In this document: positions 1 to 7,441 of the stretch, piece after piece | Layout: each line of letters begins with the position of its first letter | Numbering within the stretch: position 1 is the stretch's first letter | Source: Microbacterium sp. | Lineage (GTDB): Bacteria > Actinomycetota > Actinomycetes > Actinomycetales > Microbacteriaceae | Assembly (NCBI GenBank): GCA_003248845.1 | Contig: QFPD01000002.1 | Span: 1 to 21,574 of the forward strand | Direction of reading: 5' to 3' | Length of the DNA stretch: 21,574 nucleotides | Translations under genes and position numbers: made by a program | Notes under the pieces: generated by a model | What the model saw: only the letters and a program-made list of their open reading frames with translations | Databases searched by the model: none | Told to the model about the DNA's origin: nothing

Positions 1-1
1 G

Positions 2-712
2 GCCCAGGCCGAGACGGCGCAGCTGCAGGACGAGCTCGCACGCACCCAGCGGGAGTCGGGGGCCGGCATCGAGCGGACGCGCATCTCTCGGGACATCCAC
101 GACACGGTCGCGCAGTCGCTCTCGTCGATCGGGATGCTCGCGCGCGCCGCGCGCGCCGGCGCCGAACCGGCGATGGCCGACGCGCTCGACCAGATCGACC
201 GGCTCTCGCGCGACGGGCTCACCGATGCCCGCCGCATCGTCAACGCGATGGCGCCCGCCGAGCTGGAGGGGTCCGCCCTCGGCGATGCTCTCCGCCGCAT
301 GCTCGCCCGGCTGGAGGAGGACACCGGCATCCGCACCGATCTCCGTCTCGATGAGGGGCTGCCCGCGCTGTCGATGGGAGCGGAGGTCGCGCTCCTGCGC
401 ACGGCGCAGTCGGCCCTCGCGAACGTGCGCGCCCACGCGGGCGCGTCGCGTGTGGTGGTGACGATGGCGGATGCCGGTGACGCGATCCGCCTCGACGTCG
501 CCGACGACGGCGTCGGCTTCGACGCGACCCGTTGGGAGCGCGCCGCGCGCCGCCCCGACGGCTCGGGGTACGGGCTGCGCGCGATGCGCGCGCGTCTGCG
601 CGAGCTCGGCGGCGACCTCGACATCGAGAGCGCCCCCGGCGACGGCGTCGCGCTCTCCGCGTCGCTCCCCTTCGCCGCGCAGGGAGATCCCGCGCACGGA
701 GATCCGCAGTGA
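2..712 (+). CDS. Sensor histidine kinase, NarL-partner type (HisKA_3/HATPase), 5' end missing
   Basis: This is the C-terminal 236 residues of a two-component sensor kinase; the input domain lies before the window. A coiled stretch rich in Gln, Glu and Arg (residues 1-25 of the fragment) leads into the dimerisation H-box SRDIHDTVAQSLSSI, where His33 is the expected phosphoacceptor of the HisKA_3 family. An HATPase_c domain follows, with DDGVGFD as the G1 box and GYGLRAMRARLRELGG as the G2 region, then a short Pro/His tail. This H-box type pairs with NarL/FixJ response regulators, and exactly such a gene follows with a 4-base GTGA overlap, so the two are almost certainly co-translated partners. 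The signal sensed cannot be told from this fragment. The reading frame is open to the first base of the window. Confidence 0.95.
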   Translation, partial: AQAETAQLQDELARTQRESGAGIERTRISRDIHDTVAQSLSSIGMLARAARAGAEPAMADALDQIDRLSRDGLTDARRIVNAMAPAELEGSALGDALRRMLARLEEDTGIRTDLRLDEGLPALSMGAEVALLRTAQSALANVRAHAGASRVVVTMADAGDAIRLDVADDGVGFDATRWERAARRPDGSGYGLRAMRARLRELGGDLDIESAPGDGVALSASLPFAAQGDPAHGDPQ

Positions 713-1353
713 CGCCGCCGACGCCGCCCGCGGCGCCCCTGCGACTGATCCTCGTCGACGACCACCCGATCGTCCGGGCGGGCATGCGCTCGCTGTTCCC
801 CGCGGGCGGATCGGTCGAGGTCGTCGGCGAAGCCGTGACGGGCGAGGAGGCGATCGCGCTCGCGCGCCACCTGCAGCCCGACGTCGTTCTCTGCGATCTC
901 CGGCTCGGCGAGGGCATCGACGGCGTCGAGACGACGCGACGCCTCCGCGCCATCGACCCCGCTCCGGTCGTCGTCATCCTCACCACGTTCGATCGCGACG
1001 CCGAGATCCTGCAGGCCGTGGAGGCGGGCGCGGCGGGCTACCTCCTGAAGGACGCGCCCGCGGAGGAGATCACGTCCGCGATCCGCCGCGCCGCGGCGGG
1101 CGAGCTCGTCCTCTCTCCCGAACTGACCGCGCGGATGGTGCACGTCATGCGCGCGCCCCGGGTGCGCCTCACCGACCGCGAGGCCGACGTCCTGCGGCTG
1201 CTCGACACGGGGGCATCCAATCGCGAGATCGCGAAGAGCCTGTTCGTGACGGAGGCGACCGTCAAGACGCACCTCGTGCACCTGTTCGACAAGCTCGGGG
1301 TCGACTCACGGGCGCGCGCGGTCGCGGTCGCCCGAGAGCGCGGACTCCTGTGA
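709..1353 (+). CDS. NarL/FixJ family response regulator
   Basis: A 214-residue transcription factor activated by phosphotransfer from the upstream kinase. The receiver domain (residues ~11-128) has the acidic pair Asp17-Asp18 (LVDDHP), phosphoacceptor Asp63 (LCDLRL), Thr92 (LTTFD) and Lys114 (YLLKDAP). The C-terminal LuxR-type helix-turn-helix (~150-210) shows LTDREADVLRLL and NREIAKSLFVTEATVKTHL, the canonical recognition-helix pattern. The start is the GTG at 709, whose last two bases are shared with the kinase stop TGA, giving coupled translation. An upstream extension of the same frame is possible but would run inside the kinase gene and lacks domain meaning. The regulated genes are unknown; the DUF2871/MFS pair just downstream is a positional candidate only. 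Confidence 0.96.
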   Translation: MTPPTPPAAPLRLILVDDHPIVRAGMRSLFPAGGSVEVVGEAVTGEEAIALARHLQPDVVLCDLRLGEGIDGVETTRRLRAIDPAPVVVILTTFDRDAEILQAVEAGAAGYLLKDAPAEEITSAIRRAAAGELVLSPELTARMVHVMRAPRVRLTDREADVLRLLDTGASNREIAKSLFVTEATVKTHLVHLFDKLGVDSRARAVAVARERGLL

Positions 1354-1443
1354 AGGGATGCTGCCGAATCGATCTCAACCGTTCGGATGATCCCCCTCGC
1401 GCGTGCGGCGCGCACAGTGGAGAGTGACGTCGAAAGGACAATC

Positions 1444-1902
1444 ATGCGTCGCCTCTACATCGCCTCGTTCGCCTACATGGCCGCCGGAGTCCTCTCCGGA
1501 CTCTTCTTCCGCGAGTTCACGAAGCTCAACGGCTTCCCCGAAGGTGCGCCCACGCAGCTCGGTCTCGCGCACACCCACCTGCTGACCCTCGGCTTCATCG
1601 TGCTCCTCATCGTCCTCGTGCTCGAGAAGGTCTTCGCGCTCTCGCGCAGCAGGCTGTTCGGCTGGTTCTTCTGGCTGTACAACGCCGGCGTGATCCTGAC
1701 ATCGGGCATGCTGATCTGGCACGGCATCCTGACCGTGCTCGGAGAGGAGTCGAGCAAGATGATCGCGGGCATCGCCGGAACGGGCCACATCCTGCTCGCC
1801 GCCGGGATGGTTCTTCTCTTCCTCGCGCTCGGTCGGGCACTGAAGCGCGATCGCACCGGGGCTGTCATCGCCGCCGAGCCTCTGGCGGTCGCCGCATCGT
1901 GA
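1444..1902 (+). CDS. DUF2871 family membrane protein
   Basis: A 152-residue integral membrane protein with about four hydrophobic helices (near residues 5-22, 45-63, 73-97 and 108-130). It resembles the DUF2871 family: an N-terminal YIASFAYMAAGVLSGLFFRE segment and a QLGLAHTHLLTLGF segment. Function is unknown. His43, His45, His93 and His115 lie in or at membrane helices, which could suggest metal or haem binding, but this is only inference. The ATG at 1444 is chosen because GAAAGGA lies just upstream as a Shine-Dalgarno sequence; an in-frame upstream start at 1387 is less likely. The stop overlaps the start of the exporter gene by 4 bases (GTGA), so the two are translationally coupled and may act together. 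Confidence 0.88.
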   Translation: MRRLYIASFAYMAAGVLSGLFFREFTKLNGFPEGAPTQLGLAHTHLLTLGFIVLLIVLVLEKVFALSRSRLFGWFFWLYNAGVILTSGMLIWHGILTVLGEESSKMIAGIAGTGHILLAAGMVLLFLALGRALKRDRTGAVIAAEPLAVAAS

Positions 1903-3515
1903 GCGCTGCCGACGCCGTGATCGACGCATCGCCGACGCGCCGCGACTGGCTCGCGCTGGCGGTGCTGTCGATCGGTCTCGGGCTCATCGTGCTCGACGGC
2001 ACGATCGTCGGCGTCGCCCTGCCCGACATCATCGCCGACCTCGGTCTCGACCTCACCGATGCCCAGTGGGTCAACAGCCTCTACGCGGTCGTGCTCGCAG
2101 CTCTCCTCCTGTCGACGGGCAAGCTCGCCGACCGCTGGGGAAGGAAGAACCTCTTCCTCGCGGGGCTCGTCGTCTTCGTCGTCGGGAGCCTCCTGGCCGC
2201 CCTGTCGGATGCCGCGGGGCCGCTCATCGCGGCGCGTGCCGTCCAGTCGGTGGGTGCGGCGCTGATCATGCCCTCCACGCTGTCGACCGTGAACGCGGTC
2301 TTCCGCGGAAAGTACCGCGCGGCTGCGTTCGGCGTGTGGGGTGCCGTGATCTCCGGTGCCGCGGCCGTCGGTCCGCTCGCCGGCGGAGCGCTGACCCAAT
2401 GGGCATCGTGGCGCTGGATCTTCCTCGTGAACCTGCCGCTCGGCGCGCTGATCTTCGCCGCCGGCATCCTGACCGTTCCGGCGACCCGTGGCGGACGCGA
2501 GCGCCCGGGCGCCGACGTCGACGGCGCACTCCTGTCGGCGATCGGCTTCGGCGCGCTCGTCTTCGCAGTGATCGAGGGTCCTGACCTCGGGTGGTGGGCG
2601 CCGAAGCGCGACCTGGAGCTGTTCGGCTGGGTATGGCCGGCGGATGCCGCCGTCTCCGCCGTCCCCGTCGCGTTCGCGATCGCGGCGATCGCGGCGATCG
2701 CGCTCACCCTGTTCGTGGTGTGGGAGCGCCATCGTGAGCGCGTGCAACGCTCCGCCCTGCTCGACCTCGACCTGTTCTCGCTGGCGACCTTCTCGTGGGG
2801 CAACCTGACCGCCGCGATGGTCGCCGTCGGCGAGTTCGCGATCATCTTCGTGCTTCCGCTGTACCTCATCAACGCCCTCGGGCTCAGCGTCATGGGCGCG
2901 GGGTTGGTCCTGGCCGCGATGGCGATCGGCGCCTTCTTCTCGGGCGCGTCCGCGCGTCACCTCGCCGCGCGCTTCGGCTCACCCGGGACCGTCCTGATCG
3001 GTCTGGCGCTCGAGCTCGTCGGTGTGCTCGCTCTCGTCCTCCTCATCACCGGATCGACCCCGGGATGGGTCGTGGCGATCCCGCTCGTCGTCTACGGCGT
3101 CGGACTCGGACTCGCGTCGGCTCAGCTCACGGGCACGGTGCTGCGCGACGTCCCGGTCGGGGTGTCGGGGCAGGCATCCGCGACGCAGAGCACGGTCCGT
3201 CAGATCGGCTCGGCGCTCGGCACAGCCTTCGCCGGGGCGGCGCTGTCGGTCTCGCTCGCTCTCACGCTGCCCTCCGCACTCACCGGCGCCGGTATCACGG
3301 GGACCGCCGCCGACGAGCTCGCCGCCTCGACGCGTCAGTCGGCCGGCACCGTCATCGCGCAGCTGCGGGGGGAGGGGTCCTCCGCCGTGGCGGTCGACGC
3401 GCTCGCACAGGGATTCGCCGACGCGACGCGCTGGTCGCTCATCGTGGCATCCGTCTTCCTGCTCCTCGGCGTCGTCGGCGCCGCGCGGCTACGCCGCGTT
3501 GCGGAACGGTCCTGA
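1899..3515 (+). CDS. MFS transporter, DHA2 family (14-helix drug:H+ antiporter type)
   Basis: A 538-residue polytopic membrane protein that probably exports small hydrophobic compounds in exchange for protons. Family marks include the N-terminal LDGTIVGVALPDI segment (DHA2 motif D1-like), the cytoplasmic loop motif GKLADRWGRKNLFLAG, and RAVQSVGAALIMPSTLSTV. Length and helix density fit the 14-helix EmrB/QacA group better than the 12-helix group. The GTG at 1899 overlaps the preceding stop (GTGA). Substrate cannot be deduced. It precedes helR but is separated from it by a strong terminator, so a shared role in rifamycin tolerance is not supported by operon structure. Confidence 0.94.
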   Translation: MSAADAVIDASPTRRDWLALAVLSIGLGLIVLDGTIVGVALPDIIADLGLDLTDAQWVNSLYAVVLAALLLSTGKLADRWGRKNLFLAGLVVFVVGSLLAALSDAAGPLIAARAVQSVGAALIMPSTLSTVNAVFRGKYRAAAFGVWGAVISGAAAVGPLAGGALTQWASWRWIFLVNLPLGALIFAAGILTVPATRGGRERPGADVDGALLSAIGFGALVFAVIEGPDLGWWAPKRDLELFGWVWPADAAVSAVPVAFAIAAIAAIALTLFVVWERHRERVQRSALLDLDLFSLATFSWGNLTAAMVAVGEFAIIFVLPLYLINALGLSVMGAGLVLAAMAIGAFFSGASARHLAARFGSPGTVLIGLALELVGVLALVLLITGSTPGWVVAIPLVVYGVGLGLASAQLTGTVLRDVPVGVSGQASATQSTVRQIGSALGTAFAGAALSVSLALTLPSALTGAGITGTAADELAASTRQSAGTVIAQLRGEGSSAVAVDALAQGFADATRWSLIVASVFLLLGVVGAARLRRVAERS

Positions 3516-3530
3516 CGGAGATGAGTCGCG

Positions 3531-3554
3531 AAGGGAAGGGTGCTCCCTTCCCTT
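3531..3554 (+). terminator. Strong hairpin terminator after the MFS gene
   Basis: Perfect 10-bp inverted repeat AAGGGAAGGG / CCCTTCCCTT with a 4-base loop TGCT, starting 15 bases after the exporter stop codon and followed by a short pyrimidine-rich tail (TCCATT). It separates the exporter transcript from helR. Confidence 0.85.
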
Positions 3555-3575
3555 TCCATTATCCCGCACGACCCC

Positions 3576-3593
3576 GGGCTTGCGGCAAGGCCC
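3576..3593 (+). promoter_or_regulatory. Rifamycin-associated element (RAE)-like palindrome upstream of helR
   Basis: The sequence GGGCTTGCGGCAAGGCCC is an imperfect dyad (TTGC/GCAA core with GGGC/GCCC flanks) and matches, as I remember it, the RAE found upstream of rifamycin-inactivation genes and helR in actinobacteria. It lies about 70 bases before the helR start. TTGCGG inside the element could serve as a -35 box with CAGAAT (3605-3610) as a weak -10, but that promoter assignment is uncertain. Confidence 0.8.
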
Positions 3594-3665
3594 CCTCCGT
3601 GAGGCAGAATCGCTGATCGCGCGCTCATTTCCTACCGAATCGCGCGCGCGTGACGGGGGAGATGG

Positions 3666-5865
3666 ATGCCGGAAACACACGACAGCGCGAGCGCGTTCAA
3701 CCTGCCCGAACGGCTGCGGCGCAAGGCCGAACCCGGCGCTGATCGCCGGCGACGAGGCCCGCTTCGCCGCGATCGGTGCGGCGCTCGCGGCGGAGATCGC
3801 ACGCACGAGCGCGCGTCTCGACGCGCTCCGCCGCGAACCGGCGTCGTCGGGGCAGCGCGCCCTCGAGCGCGATCTCGAGATCCGCGCCGAGTCGGCGCGA
3901 CTGCGGGTGCTGCAGCGCTTCGGAATCGATGCGTGCATCGGACGGATGGTCGGCGTCGACGGGACCGTCACCTACATCGGTCGGTTCGGCCTCGCGGGGG
4001 CCGGCGAAGAGCGTCTGCTGATGGACTGGCGCGCCCCGGCATCCGCCCCCTTCTTCGCGGCGAGCGGCGCCGATCCGATGGGCCTCGCGAATCGGCGGCG
4101 CTACCGCTGGAGCGGCGGACGCATCGTGGACTACTGGGACGAGGTCTTCGCCCCCGACGGCGTCGACCACTCGGCCGCCCTCGACGACCAGTCGGCGTTC
4201 ATCGCGAGCCTCGGCGCGAGCCGATCGGCCAAGATGCGCGACGTGCTCGCGACGATCCAGGCGGATCAGGACGCGATCATCCGCGCCGACGCGCACGGAG
4301 CGCTCGTCGTCGACGGCGGGCCCGGCACGGGCAAGACGGTCGTCGCGCTCCACCGCGCCGCGCACCTGCTCTATGCCGACGCTCGTCTGGAGCACGGCGG
4401 CGGCGGCCTGCTGTTCGTCGGGCCGCATCGCCCCTACGTCGCGTACGTCGACGACGTGCTGCCGAGCCTCGGCGAGGACGGCGCGCTCGTGTGCGCCCTC
4501 GACGACCTGGTCGCCGTCGCGGGCGGCGCGCGGGAGGAGGCGGATGCTGCGGTGCGCCGTACGAAGGGCGACGGCCGCATGATCGCTGCGGTCGAGGCCG
4601 CTGTGCGCCTGTGGCAGCGCCCGCCGCGCCGCCCCCGCGCCGTCGAGACCGCGTGGGGTGCCGTTCCCGTCACGGGCGCCGACTGGGTCGAGGTCTTCGC
4701 CGACGCCGACACGACGCCGCACAACGTGCTGCGCTCACGAGCGTGGAACCGCCTGCTCGATCTCCTCGAGGAGCGCATCGAGGACGACGGCGGCGGCGAG
4801 GCGCGCGACCCGTGGGCGGAGCAGGGCTTCGACGCGTACGGGTCGGGGTGGGACGAGGACGAGTCGGTGCGCGAGACGCTCGAGAACGACGCCGACCTGC
4901 ACGAGCTGTTCGACCGCGCCTGGCCGCTTCTCGACCCCGACGCGCTCCTGCGCGGGCTGCTGTCCACTCCGGACATGCTCCGCCGGTGCGCACCGTGGAT
5001 GAGCGCGGGTGAGATCGCGGTGCTCTCCGCGGCCCGCGACACCTCCTGGACGGACGTCGATCTGCCGCTTCTCGACACCGCCCGCATCCTCGTCGGCGAC
5101 CCGCACGCGGAGGTCCGTGCCCGCCGGGCGCAGCGGGAGGCCGCTGTAGAGAAGAGGATCATGTCCGACGTCGTCGCCGACCTCATCGCGGCGGACGACG
5201 GCGACCTGCGCATCATGTCGATGCTGCGCGGGCAGGACCTGCGCCGCACCCTGACCGCGTCCACGGCATCCGCCGGCGACCCCTACGCGGGCCCCTTCGC
5301 CCACATCGTCGTCGACGAGGCGCAGGAGCTGACCGATGCGCAGTGGCGCATTCTGCTGCGCCGGTGCCCCTCCGGCAGCCTCACGATCGTGGGCGATCGC
5401 GCCCAGGCGCGGCACGGATTCACCGAGTCGTGGGAGCAGCGACTCGAGCGCGTCGGCGTCGGACGCACGAGCGTCGAGACCCTGACCGTGAACTACCGCA
5501 CCCCGGAAGAGGTGATGGATGCCGCGGGCCCCGTCATCCGCGCGGCGCTGCCCGACGCGAACGTGCCGACGTCGATCCGGCGCACCGGCGTGCCCGTGCG
5601 CCTCGGCCGCCGGAACGAGCTCGACGATGTCGTAGCCGAGTGGGAGCGGCGAAACGACGACGGGACGGCGGTCGTGATCGGCGCGCCGGACTTCGCTCCG
5701 CGCGAGCGCGTGCGGTCGCTCGACCCCGTGCGCGTGAAGGGGCTCGAGTTCGACCTCGTCGTGCTCGTCGACCCCGCCGGGTGGGGAGAGGGCCTCACGG
5801 GCGCGGTCGACCGCTACGTCGCGATGACACGGGCGACGCAGCGGCTCGTCATCCTCGAGGGATGA
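3666..5865 (+). CDS. helR: HelR-type RNA polymerase-recycling motor ATPase (HelD-like), apparent +1 frameshift after codon 23
   Basis: A superfamily 1 helicase-like ATPase of the HelD/HelR group, which binds stalled RNA polymerase; HelR is known to displace rifamycins from the enzyme and confer tolerance. With one base removed near 3734 the product is about 732 residues, normal for the family. Walker A GGPGTGKT lies near residue 217 and the Walker B DEAQE near 550, followed by LTIVGDRAQ, NYRTPEEV, VRVKGLEFDLVVLVDP and YVAMTRATQRLVIL. The N-terminus is an antiparallel coiled-coil arm rich in Arg, Ala and Glu. ATG 3666 follows GGGGGAG. That frame gives an HelR-like start (SAFNLPERLRRKAEP) and then turns to nonsense, while the next frame continues ALIAGDEARFAAIG. 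The CCC at 3732-3734 appears to hold one extra C. No start codon in the long frame would retain the N-terminal arm. Confidence 0.93.
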
Positions 5866-5880
5866 GGGATCTGCTCAGCG

Positions 5881-5912
5881 CTGAACCGGCTCAGGGCTCA
5901 ACCGGCTCAGGG
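5881..5912 (+). repeat. Short tandem duplication between convergent genes
   Basis: Two adjacent 16-base copies, CTGAACCGGCTCAGGG and CTCAACCGGCTCAGGG, differing at one base. They fill the gap between the helR stop and the stop of the minus-strand gene, and the second copy contains that stop codon. Confidence 0.8.
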
Positions 5913-6485
5913 CTGCCACAACCCCACGGCGCAGAGCAGTCGGGTCTCGTCGTCGGCGCCCTCGGGCGGGTCGATCGCGGGCGGAAAGACCCCGAACTCT
6001 CGCCACTCGTCGGCGTGCGACACGACATGCTCGTTCAGGCCCGCGATGAGCTCGGGCGAGAAGCGGAACGGGATGCCGAGCAGCTTCGCGATCAGCCATG
6101 CCTGGAACGCGCGGTAGGTGGCGAGGTGGGCGAATCCCTCCGCCGCCGGGTAGTCGCCGTAGGTGAAACGGAACGTGTCGGCCGTGGCGCCGGCTCGTAC
6201 CGCCGCTCCCGCCTCGTCGTTGAGGGCGTCGTATGCGGCGACGGGGTCGTCGCCGAGAAGATCGGCATCGGCGAACGGGTCGCCGTCGGCGGCGGAGCGC
6301 CCGGCGATGACGCCCGGGATCCACGCCTCGTCGTAGGCGTGCCGCGAGATGATGTCGCGAATGGTCGGGTCGGGGATCTGGGTCCACTCCTGCGGCGCGG
6401 GCGCGGACAGGTGGCGGGCGGTGAGCTGATCGACAACGTCCCGCAGGGCGGCGTCGGAGGCGAGGAAGAGCTGCTCCGGTGTCAT
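5907..6485 (-). CDS. TIGR03086/DinB-like (maleylpyruvate isomerase N-terminal fold) protein
   Basis: A 192-residue soluble protein with the feel of the actinobacterial TIGR03086 group within the DinB/mycothiol-dependent maleylpyruvate isomerase fold: start MTPEQLFLASDAALRDVVDQ, then TIRDIISRHAYDEAW with His49, and an Asp/Ala-rich middle. The family is thought to bind metal through histidines on a four-helix bundle. Where many relatives have an H-x-W-D motif near residue 128, this one reads QAWLIAKLLG, so metal ligands may be missing and enzymatic activity is doubtful. The ATG at 6485 is preferred over the GTG 30 bases upstream because a TAGCGT box lies 7 bases before it, fitting a leaderless message. 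It is convergent with helR and divergent from the epimerase-like gene. Confidence 0.75.
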   Translation of the reverse strand: MTPEQLFLASDAALRDVVDQLTARHLSAPAPQEWTQIPDPTIRDIISRHAYDEAWIPGVIAGRSAADGDPFADADLLGDDPVAAYDALNDEAGAAVRAGATADTFRFTYGDYPAAEGFAHLATYRAFQAWLIAKLLGIPFRFSPELIAGLNEHVVSHADEWREFGVFPPAIDPPEGADDETRLLCAVGLWQP

Positions 6486-6492
6486 GGCGCCG

Positions 6493-6498
6493 ACGCTA
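6493..6498 (-). promoter_or_regulatory. -10 box for the TIGR03086-like gene (leaderless)
   Basis: On the minus strand TAGCGT ends 7 bases before ATG 6485. It matches TANNNT and leaves no room for a Shine-Dalgarno sequence. Confidence 0.6.
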
Positions 6499-6556
6499 GC
6501 GGCAACCACCCCCACGCACCACGCGCTCGCCCCGCCGCCCCCATCCGGGGCGTGCG

Positions 6557-6562
6557 TACGAT
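6557..6562 (+). promoter_or_regulatory. -10 box for the epimerase-like gene (leaderless)
   Basis: TACGAT ends 6 bases before ATG 6569. Transcription would begin at or next to the A of the start codon. The divergent promoter lies 59 bases away in the same 83-base intergenic region. Confidence 0.65.
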
Positions 6563-6568
6563 GGCGGG

Positions 6569-7441
6569 ATGAGAATCGTCCTCACCGGTGCGACCGGGTA
6601 CATCGGCTCCTCCGTCCTTGCGGCGCTCGTCGCGCGCGGCCATGACGTGATCGCGCCGGTGCGCAGCGCGGCATCCGCCGCCACGGCGACGGATGCGGGT
6701 GCCTCCGCCGTCGTCGGTGACATCACCGATCCGGGCTGGTTCACTCCGCTCCTGCACGACGCCGACGCCGCGATCCACCTCGCCGCGTCGCGCGCGGGTG
6801 ACGGTGCGCAGTTCGACGGTGCCGTCGCGGATGCCGTGATCGCCGCCTTCGGCGGCACCGGCAAGCCGTACATTCACACCGGCGGCCTCTGGATCCACGG
6901 GCCCTCCGACGATCTCACCGAGGAGACCCCCTTCAATCCGCCCGCCCTCGTCGCATGGCGCGAGGGCGTGGAGTCGCGGCTCGAGGCCGCCGACCTGGAG
7001 CTCTCGATCGTCGAGCCGGGCATCGTCTACGGGCACGGCGCGGGCATCCCGGCATCCCTCGCCGATGCGCCGAAAGATGCCGAGGGCCGTCTCACCGTCG
7101 TCGGCGACGGCAGGCAGCACTGGCCGACGGTGCACGTCGACGACGTCGCCGACCTCTACGCGTTGATCGTCGAACGACCCGCGCCGGCCGGTCGCGTGCT
7201 CGCACTGAGCGGACAGAGTCCGACGGTTGCCGAGATCGGCGAGGCGTTCGCGGATGGCCCGGTCGTTCCCGAGGGCCCGGATGCCTCGCGCACCCGACTG
7301 GGTGCGGGCTACGCCGACGCGCTCATGCTCGACCAGCAGGGGAGCGGCGCGAAGGCCCGTGCGCTCGGCTGGTCGCCCTCGCGCGCATCGCTTCTCGACG
7401 AGATCCGGTCGGGGCGGTACGCGGCGACGGCCGACGAGTGA
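6569..7441 (+). CDS. NAD-dependent epimerase/dehydratase family (atypical extended SDR)
   Basis: A 290-residue Rossmann-fold protein. The N-terminus IVLTGATGYIGSSVLAAL has the TGxxGxxG dinucleotide-binding motif, and ADAAIHLAAS is the usual β4 segment. The classical YxxxK catalytic pair is not evident: the segment after GGLWIHG lacks a Tyr-x3-Lys, so it may be an NAD(P)-binding atypical SDR rather than an active epimerase. SIVEPGIVYGHGAG and WPTVHVDDVADLYALI are typical of the extended SDR C-terminal half. ATG 6569 is supported by the leaderless promoter. The stop overlaps the next start as GTGA, so it is co-translated with the MBL-fold hydrolase; substrate unknown. Confidence 0.9.
   Translation: MRIVLTGATGYIGSSVLAALVARGHDVIAPVRSAASAATATDAGASAVVGDITDPGWFTPLLHDADAAIHLAASRAGDGAQFDGAVADAVIAAFGGTGKPYIHTGGLWIHGPSDDLTEETPFNPPALVAWREGVESRLEAADLELSIVEPGIVYGHGAGIPASLADAPKDAEGRLTVVGDGRQHWPTVHVDDVADLYALIVERPAPAGRVLALSGQSPTVAEIGEAFADGPVVPEGPDASRTRLGAGYADALMLDQQGSGAKARALGWSPSRASLLDEIRSGRYAATADE

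Noticed and set aside
1403..1415. Small palindrome GTGCG-GCG-CGCAC before the DUF2871 gene
   Set aside because: Five-base arms of G and C are expected by chance at this GC content, and there is no second copy or U-run to mark an operator or terminator.
1473..2960. A 495-codon open frame on the minus strand across the DUF2871 and MFS genes
   Set aside because: It is rich in Arg, Asp and Glu with no domain, and lies antisense to two well-supported membrane proteins; it is a by-product of high GC content.
3022..3665. Upstream extension of the helR long frame back into the MFS gene
   Set aside because: It is an Arg/Ser-rich shadow of the MFS gene and crosses the terminator and RAE; the frame is open there only by chance, and the true N-terminus is in the other frame from 3666.
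1899..5865. MFS exporter and helR as one rifamycin-resistance operon
   Set aside because: A perfect 10-bp hairpin lies between them, and the RAE is downstream of the exporter gene, so shared control is not supported.
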